From Cycas panzhihuaensis (taxonomy: Eukaryota; Cycadophyta), in contig CM041465.1 in assembly GCA_023213395.1 (NCBI GenBank), positions 98,649,741 through 98,713,740 on the forward strand: a stretch of 64,000 bases of DNA, read 5' to 3'. Shown here one piece after another: positions 55,393-64,000 of this stretch; position 1 is the stretch's first letter, and every line of letters starts with the position of its first letter. The notes beneath the pieces were generated by a model. The model did not search any database. It was not told where the DNA came from and saw only the letters and a list, made by a program, of their open reading frames with translations. The position numbers and the translations under genes are program-made.

Positions 55393-58300
55393 TGGAATTG
55401 CATCTAATGGATGGTAACTATACCTGGTTAGGATTAAGTTGGTCAATGAAAGCCTCCAAAATATAGAGTCAATCTGAAAAGTAAGGAAATCACTCACACA
55501 GGGTGTCTGTGTATCAGAACACATGTTCGAGACCCACACAACTCCCCTCTGGGTAACTCAATTTTGGTTTTAGGGGTAACACAAGCGAGGGATATCCTCA
55601 GTTTCCTGAGTAACCTCAAAACGCAAGTCTTCCCACCCTTAGATGGCCAGAAGGGAAGAGGGAGACCAAACGGGGTACAGATCCCTATGGAAAAATAGAA
55701 AGATGTGAATATGATATACGTGGGTAAGTGACATGGGAGGTACACGCTTGCAAGAGTGGTGTTGAATAACCACCTCACACATGGGACCAACCCAATGGAG
55801 AGAATGCCAAGATTATTTAGTTGATATGGGTGTAATAAGATTAGAGGAGGCTACGCTAGAGGATGAATCCTCCCTAGGCTAACCCACCTAATGTAAATTC
55901 AGGGGAATAAAGGATGATGGTGAAAGAACCTTTCATCGTCCTATGTGTGAAGGGGTTAACCTTCTATGTGTGATGGCAGGATGGTGTATAACTAGTTATA
56001 TGTGTAAACAAGAGACAAAGAAATTGTGTATAAATGACAAATGTACTCTCGTCTATGCTCAAATGTAAATCATCACTCTCTTTTCACTTTAACAAAGGGA
56101 AAAGGGAATGAAGAGGGCAAACCAATCTAGCACAAACATGCATGCTAAGGGTGCCAAGCCTAAAGGGGTTATATGCAATCAAGCAAAAAGAAAGGGGGGA
56201 TAGTTCCTATCTCGTGCTCTTTCCTAAGAATGTAAGCATACTATGTATACACAAAAGGTAGGTGCAAATTAATTCCTTTTCTCTTTTCCTTTTTATGTTT
56301 TAATTAAGTAAACAAGCAAGCATAAAAGGTAAGGAAAGAGAAGAGAGTTATGAAAGAGGAGGGCGACGTACCTGGAGGGTTATGCGGTTGAAACAAGGAT
56401 GTCATCTTTCACCATGCTTGCTTCTCCTTTTCCTTCCCCAACATGTAGGCAGTGTAGAGTGATAGCATTGGGGCTCCCTTACCTTCCCCGAATTGAAAAG
56501 AAAAGGCAAGAAGACAAAGGAAAAGAGACTAAGCTAGAAATAGAAATGACCAAGGAAAACAAAGGAAGAGGTGTACCTGGATTGAAGCATTCCTCCCTTA
56601 TCTATGAATGGTGTGGTAAAACTTGCAATCACAAAAGTACTCCACCCTTTTCCAAGGGGCTTCTAAGATACCAAATAGATATGTATATGTAGATGAAAGT
56701 ACCCAAAATGTCGCAAATAAAGCGCTTTAATTAAGTAAATTTCTCACTAAGAAAACAACTTCCAATCTCCTTAAGACAAGCAAAGCAAGATAAGGAACAT
56801 GGATGGTTAGCCTCGGAATGGCTAACCCTCTAATGTGCACACCTTCACGCTACTCCCAAGAGCATGAACAATAGGTTGGGATAGCCTAAGTAGTAGTTAA
56901 CAGTGGGAGAAATAAGTGGCTCAAGGGTTGTAAATATTATCAATGTTGCAAATGTTGCATTGTGCAATGTTTGTAACTTTTGACCAAACCAACACCTAAA
57001 GATGATATGTGACATAACTAAGGGCTAAAAATTCTACCTATGTGAGGTGCTCAAGCCTGGAATTAGTGTAGCAAGGGGTTGCACATGTTGAAACCAGTGA
57101 TGGCCTTCTTCCAAGAGTTCCCTGGTAACCCAAGAAAGCCACAAGAGAGGAAGAGGAAAAGAGGAGAAGGGGGTTACCCTTGAGGAGCAGGCCTAGTTGG
57201 GTGCAGAACCTACCTTAGCTCCTTTCTCTCACTCTTTAAGGACCTCTCCTTGTAGCCTCCTTGGAGAAACTAGGAGAAAGAAAGTAGGTAGGGTGGACAG
57301 ATGAGGAAAAGTGGAGGGGATGCCTCCTGTATGTGATGGAAAATTGTGAAATGGAAGATATACAAGCAATCTAATATCTTTTAAGGAAACTAAAAGGAAC
57401 CAAATTAAATATGCATGAAGTATTACCTACTATGGGTAGATTGGTGGAAGGTCTACCTGAGAAAATGGAAGGAAAAGATAGTCCTATGAAGCTTACATAT
57501 AGATCCCTACAAAAGCTATGGACCCTAGAGAGAAACTTAGTAAAACTTGATGATTACATGTGGAGGTGAGACATGGAGCACTTCCTTGCTTGAAAAAGCT
57601 TAACCTCAAGCCTATTACCATGGATCTAAACTAGAGAAGGTAGATCTCAGGTTGGGACATAGGTATCTCAGATGTTGCAGGGCGTTCCTACAGAAAATTA
57701 CCTGTGAAAGTAGGAGAAGAGAGGAGAATATATGGAAGAAGAGGAAGGAAAATAAAGTCTTTTCAAGTTTTATACCTAACCCTAGCTTAATTGGATGAGG
57801 GTTAGGCTAGGACTCAGAGGATGACTAAGCCACATGGCAATGTCATAAAAAATGTGAAATTTTCCACGGCAGATTAAAAAAAAATGTTTTGTGATAATCG
57901 CCCCATGTTAAACTTCGCGATACCATGAAGTTTACCACGGTACTATAATATTTGCCACGATGCAGTGATAGAATACAAAATACAAGGAGAAAAGGCATCT
58001 AGGAGACCTAAAGGAGGGTACCCCAGGCCTAAGAGGGGCTGGCCCTCTGTCCAGGTGGCTGGGGATAGTCATATGGAATAGATGACCTAGATCGAATGGG
58101 GCACCAGAGAAATAGGGTTCCTAAGAAATTGGCAAATAGGTGAAAGATGCAAATCACTCTTAGCAGGATGCTAGGAGTTGTGATGTGGAAAAGAGAGTGT
58201 GAACCGATCACACAAGTTAGTAGGCACTTGAGACAATATGGAGGTGCATAGGAGGGTTGTGGAGTGACATGGGGATGTATGTCCCACAGATCATCATAGG

Positions 58301-58491
58301 CTAAGATAGTGCCAAGCAATATGATCAAGCAACGGATGCAAGATGATCACTCAAATATATCAGTCATCTATACAGTGAAATAGATGCTTTAATTTCCCTT
58401 TCAAAATAAATAACAAAGGCAAAGGATAGAAACATACCTACACTTACCTAAGTTGACTTGCCAATAACTCATTCTCGGTAGTCGAGAAACA
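55393..58491 (-). repeat. 5' LTR of element C
   Basis: Minus strand TGTTTCTCGACTACCGAGAA (58491) to CAATTCCA (55393), 3,099 bases. Copy of 40560-43671. It has the U3 repeat (57970-57909) and TATAAAACTT (57774-57765). The outer end lies directly next to CATGT. Confidence 0.95.
57909..57970 (-). promoter_or_regulatory. U3 tandem repeat, C 5' LTR
   Basis: Units AACTTCGCGATACCATGAAG, TTTACCACGGTACTATAATA and TTTGCCACGATGCAGTGATA, decayed copies of those in the 3' LTR, 135-205 bases upstream of the TATA-like box. Confidence 0.55.
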
Positions 58492-58588
58492 CATGTTATG
58501 GACTTTAATAGACACATGACTAAAAGGAAGGATCATAAATAGATGGCTAATCTAAAATAGTAAACTAAACTATTATATAATTAATTCA
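58492..58588 (+). pseudogene. Gypsy fragment G, right part of integrase
   Basis: Directly after CATGT the reading resumes as LWTLIDT-stop-LK and IDG-stop-SKIVN-stop-TII, which fits LWxxxDTxL and PQTDGQSEVVNRTL of gypsy integrase cores. It continues the frame that ends at 40559 with FLSYF. This shows that C inserted into G. Confidence 0.7.
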
Positions 58589-59004
58589 TGTGTATGATCA
58601 TATTCATCCCTAGGCATGGGATGATAATCTCCCCTATATACAGTATAATTATAATCGAGTAATATATAGCTCTATTTAAAATTCTCCATTTGAAGTATGC
58701 TTGCAATTTCTAAAGAAATAAATGCATAATAAAAAAAGAAACACATCATAATACATATGGAGAAGTAGGTGTGTAATAATGGAACATTAATATTCTATTA
58801 ATCCCCAAGTCAACTCAATTCATCAAATGTAAAATTACATATTTATAGAAACTAACAAATGTGATTTGTTTGGCACTCAATCTCAACAGTTCCATTTATA
58901 AACTCTAATATAGATACACTATTATAATGATTAATGTGGCGGCACTATTATAATAGTTAATTATATTGATTTTTTAATAAGCCTAAATGAGCAATATCCT
59001 AACA
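58589..59004 (-). repeat. 3' LTR of copia element K
   Basis: On the minus strand TGTTAGGATATTGCTC starts at 59004 directly after a purine tract AGGGGAGAAA (59014-59005). The end near 58589 (CATACACA) is inferred from the change to integrase sequence of G. No second LTR was found on the right, so K is incomplete or its 5' LTR is too decayed. Confidence 0.65.
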
Positions 59005-62000
59005 TTTCTCCCCTATAATGAACATTTGGAGTTGTTCCTAATTTATCTCTAAATTTATAAAATTTATTTTTGATAAGTTCCTTAGTAGAGATTCAATAAT
59101 CTAGTCTTTTGTGCTATAATGGATCAACTCATTCTCTCCTTTCTTAACTAACCCTCTTATGAAATGATATTGAATGTCAATATGTTGGGTCCCACTATGA
59201 AACACTAGGTTCTTCATCATTTGGATTATACTTTAGTTCTCATAATATATTTGAGTTTGTGTATCATGTTACTAATGTAAATCCTATAAGATCCTCCTTA
59301 GCCATACCCTTCACATGTTGTTACCACTACTAGTTTATACCCAACTTCTACTCTTGGAAGTGATATTATCGGTTGCTTCTTAGTGCACAAAGTAACCATT
59401 ATTAAGCCCATCCTAAAATTATATCCTCTTATTATTTTTTTGTGATCAACAACTCTTGCCTAATCTATATTTATATAGCAAGTTAGCCTAAATGAATCCA
59501 CCATCATGTATTATAATACATAACCAACTATTCCTTTGACATATTTGAGTATCCTTTTCATTGCTTTTAGCATTCTACCTTTAGTTCTACCATGAATAGG
59601 GATACTAAATTGACTACACAAGATATATTTGGATAATTTTTCATCAAGTATATTATACTTCCTATTAGCTACTTGTATAATATATTATCAATTAAAATAG
59701 AGTCTTCACTCCTACATAACTATAACTTGACCTTTGATATGGTTGTAATAGATTTTTAAGATATCATATTAAACCTCGATAAAATGTCCATGGTATATTT
59801 ACCTTGTGATAAGAAAATTCTATATTTATTTTTCCATACCATAATACCTAAGATATATTGTAATTGACCCACATTTGTCATCTTAAACTCCTTATTCACC
59901 CTTGACTTGAATTATTAATAGAGTTATCAATTATTTTTTATGTACAATAGCTCATTTACATATAATGTTTCAATCAAAGCATCAAGACTAACCATTTTGA
60001 TGCACAAGTTAGGATCTAATGTATTTTCCTTAAATCTTTTCTCTTAAACTACTATGATCTAGGTGTTTATTTTAGTCCATACAAAGATTTCTTCAACCTA
60101 CATATATTATTTTCTTTTCTTAGAACTTTAAATCCCTTGGGATGCTTAATATAGATCTATTCATCTATATGTCCATGTAGAAATGTTCTCTTCACATCCA
60201 TATGGGATGTTATCCATCCATATTATTCTATTAAGGCTAAAAGTTATACTAATCATATTGATCCTTATTACTAATATAAATGTTTCTATTTAATCTAGTC
60301 TTTCCCATTGAACATATCCTTAGCATTTAGTCTATACTTATACTTGTTAATGGATCCATCAACTCTATATTTGGCTTTGCAAACCCATTCTATACTAATT
60401 AGATTTTGATCAAGTGGTAACTTCACGAACTCTTAAGTATTATTTCTCATGAAGGCATCAAACTCAACTTCTGCAGCTTATTTCCACTTATATTTTGTAA
60501 TTACCTTATCAAAACTTTGAGGTTTATAGTTCTTTATTGCCTATGTTATCATAATATATTTAACTCAATTTTATGATCAAGTTGTCCTTCTCTCAAAATT
60601 AGGATCAAGTATTGCTTTTGAATCATGACTTATTTTGACCCATTTTAACACTTGTTTTACATGTATTCTATCATGGATATGGATGATGAAGGTTTATCTT
60701 TGCTTGTACTAAGTGCACTTTCAATCACAACCTATTTATCTTTTTATTTAGTTGAATTGACCTAGTAGATTTCATTCTCATCAAAGTTTACATCTTTACT
60801 TACAATTATCTTCCTAATTTTTAGAACATATAAGTTATAGGCTCTAGATGCATTTGACTACCCTATGAAGATGTGTTTTACACTTCTATTATCTAACTTT
60901 ATTCTTATTTATTTTGGCACATGTTCATATACAAGACAACCAAAAATTTTAAGTGTTTTACACTTGGTTTATATCCCAACCAAGTTTCTTCTAAAGTCAT
61001 TTCCATAACTACTTTTATAAGATGCTTGTTAAGTAAGTGAACTATTGTATAAACTACGTCTACCCAAAATTCGTATTCAAACTATTTTATTTTAAGCATG
61101 CTTCTTCCATCTCCATAATTATTCAAGTTTTCCTTTTTGTAATACCATTTAGTTATGGGGTATATGCAATTATAAGTTCTCTTTAAATGCCTAACTTAGT
61201 ATAGAACACTTTGAACTCAAGAAAGGTATATTCTCCCCTATTATTTGATCTTAGCCTTCAAATATGCCAATTAGATTATTTCTCTAGCATAGTCTTAGGG
61301 GAAAAAATTTAAAATGCCACATATTTTTCTTTTAGAAAATATAACCAAGTTTTCATTGAGTAATCATCAATGAATGTGATAAAATATTTTGATCTTGCTA
61401 ATAAAGGAGTCTTTATTAGTCCACATAAATATATGTGTATATGATCAAATGTTCACTTTATTTGTCATTCTCTTATTTCAAATCCTTCTCTATAATGTTA
61501 TCAAAGAATACATCCTTCATATACTCCTTTTAAGTTAATAAAAGGAAGACCATTAACTATTCTTTTCTTATTCAATATAATGAGACCTCCAAAGTTTAGA
61601 TGACCAAGTCTTTGATGTTATAATATGCTATTATCCTCAATTGTGGCCTTGAGAATTAAATATGTTGTTGGGTACAAGGCAGGCTTAAATAGTCTATCTT
61701 GAGTTAATTCTCCCTTAGAAATAGTCTTTTGATTCTTTGATTTATCTTCAATGACACATTCACCATTGTTGAATATAACCGTATAATTTTACTCTATTAT
61801 TTATCCAACTAATAGAAGATTTTTCTTTAGTGTTGTACATGCAATACATCATTGATATATTTCATTTCACTATCTTAGATTTGAATGGCAACTTCCTCTT
61901 TTTATTGTATCTCTTATGTGTTGTTATTTTCAAACATAATTTTATCTAATGGAGTTATGTTTCAAGCCTTGCAAGCTATATTATAACCATAGATAGTTAA

Positions 62001-62330
62001 CTCATATTAGTAAATCATATTAATTTGCTTAAAGTTAATTTGAATAAGAGTGGGAATTATGTGAGTTTTCAAGAGGAAAGACTTATAAGTAGGTGTATAC
62101 TAATTTATAGTTATACACTTAACTTGATGTAAATTGACGTAACTTATTTACAACCAAATATATATTTTATTAAATATTTATTTATATTTTCTTTTTTTGG
62201 ATTTTAGCATTTACTTTTACAATAGGCACATGTATGCTTCTCTATTATCTACCTTATTAGTAGACTATTAAGTAGTGGATGCATGATCCACTAAGTGGTA
62301 TAATTTTCCTTGGCAATCTTACGACCTTAG
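59005..62330 (-). pseudogene. Copia element K: protease end, integrase, RT and RNase H remnants
   Basis: Minus-strand order: protease tail and GECVIEDKSKNQKTISKGEL (about 61770), pre-integrase LxHQRLGHLNFGGLIILNKK (about 61610), integrase LIKTPLLARSKYFITFIDDY (about 61380), RSNNRGEYTFLEF (second Asp altered) and IIAYTP, RT HMDVKRTFLHGHIDE and FKVLRKENNICRLKKSLYG (about 60200-60060), RNase H LIGSIIYLMKNYPNISCVVN (about 59640), and the terminal KNKFYKFRDKLGTTPNVHYRGEM just before the LTR. Numerous stops and frame changes. The copia type is clear from integrase preceding RT. Gag is not recognisable. Confidence 0.83.
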
Positions 62331-64000
62331 TAAGATCTATGCACTCCTTGCATATTTGCCTTGTTCTCTTTACCTTTATATATTTTTATCAATTATTGAC
62401 CTAGTTTTCTAGCTTTTCCATAAGTTATTTCACTCTTTTATAATTTTTTTATAAGTAAAATCCCCATAAAGTAAAGTTGGTCCTTTAGGATAATATGCCA
62501 TGAGAGAGGAGAATCTATTTTGATAAAATTTCCTAGGATTTGCACTTGGTATTGCTTGCTTTAGAGACAACTATGACAAGCAACATCAACCCCCAAAAAG
62601 TTTGAAACAGAGATAACTCATAAAATCCAAGAAAGGTTGAAGATATATTTTATCATACTTAATAATATATAATCCATCCCCCTCTAGTGAAATTAACCAT
62701 AATGTCATAAATATATCCCAAAACAATATTAAACTTCTCATCATTATTGTTTCTCATAATCTAGGAGCTTTGTAGATATCATACCAATAGGTAAGTAAAG
62801 CTATATGTTTATTCTTTTCTTAGTTTAGCCTAATGTAGCTTAGAGTAGATATTCTATAAGCATACACTCTTGTTTGTTTATTATTCACTTGGAAGAGTAT
62901 GTTGGTACTTTGTTGATGATGATTTTGATCATGATCTTGGATTTATTATTGTGCAATTAAGCTTAATGGGTTAAGAATAGCCTCTAAGTACCACTACAAA
63001 ATGCATCTAGCCTTTTTTCTACTCTATTTATGTTTTTCTTCTCCTCAATTTGCTAATTTAGACTTATTTTCTTTAGAATTGATGTGTTTTATTCCTTTTC
63101 CCTCTCATCCCTCTATCATTATTAATCAACCTACCCTAATTTCTCCTTGTACTATATTAATTTTTTATTCTTTTACCAATTTTTTTTCATAGTTATGAAG
63201 AAAACTAGAAGTCCATGGTACTATAAAGAATCTTCATGGTATTGCATCAAACTTCATGATATGTGTTCCTTTATTTACATTTTTTTAGGCCCACCTATGG
63301 CTACATATTTATGGCATTAGGATGTAGGTTGTCTTTATGGCTTCATTAAATGGATGGGATACCCATGGGTTCTGATGAAACAACAAGCCATTCATTACCA
63401 AATCCCTTTATTTTCCATCAAAACCATGGGATTTTACCCATGGTTTTGGCCCATGATTTTCCCTAAATCTATAGGCCTAAACTGTGAGCCCAAGCCCTAT
63501 CCCTCTTCTATTTATACCCCCCAATTTTCATTGAAAATGGGAGGTCAAATTTTAGTTGTTTGAGTTGTTGTTATGCTACCAAATTTTTGTCAGATTGCTT
63601 ATGGTCATCCAACCTTGACTATTGGCTTCCACTCTTGGCTTGTGGTTTGATCACTGGATGCTTTTGGAGCATTATTTATATAGAGAAAATCATCATTAAT
63701 TTCCCTCCATATCTTAGAAAAGGAGAAACTTCCCTAACATCTTTCAAGATTTTTATTCTGTTCCCAAGACTTTCACTTATTTATTTTTCAGGATTTGGAT
63801 TCTTTATGCTTTATTATCATATGATTTCTTCTCTATTTATTTTGCATGTTTTACCTCCATTATTTGTTAGCATTTTAAAAATGAATAGAGGTTTAGTATC
63901 ACCTATTTGGGCTCTAAAAGGAGTGGATGATTCATCATTTCTGAGGCCCACTCCATATTTGTTTTCAATTGTCTTTAACATTTAGTTTACTTTAGTTATT
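62331..64000. other. Unassigned AT-rich tail
   Basis: No LTR, domain or RNA gene recognised. Two open frames (63354-63563 and 63560-63985, + strand; the second rich in Phe, Leu and Ile) have no family resemblance that I can see and no conserved copy here. At 63211-63270 a degenerate GTACC-type repeat like the U3 units of A and C appears, with a TATA-like TATTTATA near 63509. This may be a remnant of a related LTR. Confidence 0.45.

Larger units (their letters stand above)
40560..58491 (-). mobile_element. Element C: complete 17.9-kb Tat-like Ty3/gypsy element
   Basis: LTRs 58491-55393 (5') and 43671-40560 (3'), about 3.1 kb each, roughly 10% different by eye (not computed), mostly transitions. 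The flanks CATGT (40555-40559) and CATGT (58492-58496) are a perfect 5-bp target duplication. Internal order on the minus strand: primer site, gag, protease, RT, RNase H, integrase, antisense gene (on +), second RNase H, polypurine tract. It is the only copy in the window with both LTRs and all domains, so it serves as the reference for A and B. Stops and frameshifts in every domain make it inactive. Confidence 0.96.

Noticed and set aside
55186-55539. 117-codon minus-strand open frame crossing the C 5' LTR edge
   Set aside because: It spans LTR, primer site and leader; gag starts downstream at 55138 by comparison with B.
40560-58491. Direct 3.1-kb duplication flanking 11.7 kb
   Set aside because: Explained as the LTRs of element C.
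63560-63985. 141-codon hydrophobic open frame
   Set aside because: No recognisable family, no conserved copy in the window, composition typical of AT-rich DNA; not called as a gene.

Overview
This window looks like intergenic DNA of a seed plant with a large, repeat-rich genome. Nearly all of it is LTR retrotransposon, and the coding remnants have decayed mainly by in-frame TAG/TGA/TAA codons where CAG, CAA, CGA or TGG is expected, as in old methylated plant elements. I found no cellular gene, rRNA, tRNA or CRISPR array. The sequence does not let me name the species.

Layout (letters are mine). Element E is an old chromodomain Ty3/gypsy element on the + strand. It survives as RT-RNase H (8147-9232), integrase-chromodomain (36026-37527) and a 3' LTR (37528-37861). 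Two large Tat-like Ty3/gypsy elements sit inside it: A (1-8146, 5' half outside the window) and B (9233-36025). B carries two further insertions: N (15649-22115, a complete chromodomain gypsy element of E's family, inside the B protease region) and J (30033-35298, a complete Ty1/copia element, inside the B 3' LTR). Next come a copia fragment H (about 37960-39105) and a gypsy fragment G (about 39400-40559, resuming at 58492). Element C (40560-58491, minus strand, 17.9 kb) split G and has 3.1-kb LTRs and a perfect 5-bp target duplication, CATGT. After C come a minus-strand copia element K (about 62330 down to 58589) and an unassigned tail to 64000.

A, B and C belong to one unusual family. Downstream of integrase each carries (i) an antisense gene with one phase-1 GT-AG intron at the same position in all three copies, and (ii) a second RNase H of the archaeal/plant type, in sense orientation, before the polypurine tract. 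In A and C the antisense gene encodes a domain resembling the plant mobile domain, then an acidic Gly/Pro-rich stretch, then (after the intron) a coiled coil and a basic Ser/Arg-rich tail. A degenerate ACGGTACCG-type repeat lies both in the U3 of the LTRs, upstream of the TATA-like box, and upstream of the antisense gene.

In a working element gag, protease, RT-RNase H and integrase would copy and insert the DNA, primed from a tRNA-Arg-like binding site (A/B/C type) or an initiator-tRNA-Met-type site (N, J). The second RNase H could help remove RNA or process primers. The role of the antisense protein is unknown. Every element here appears dead.
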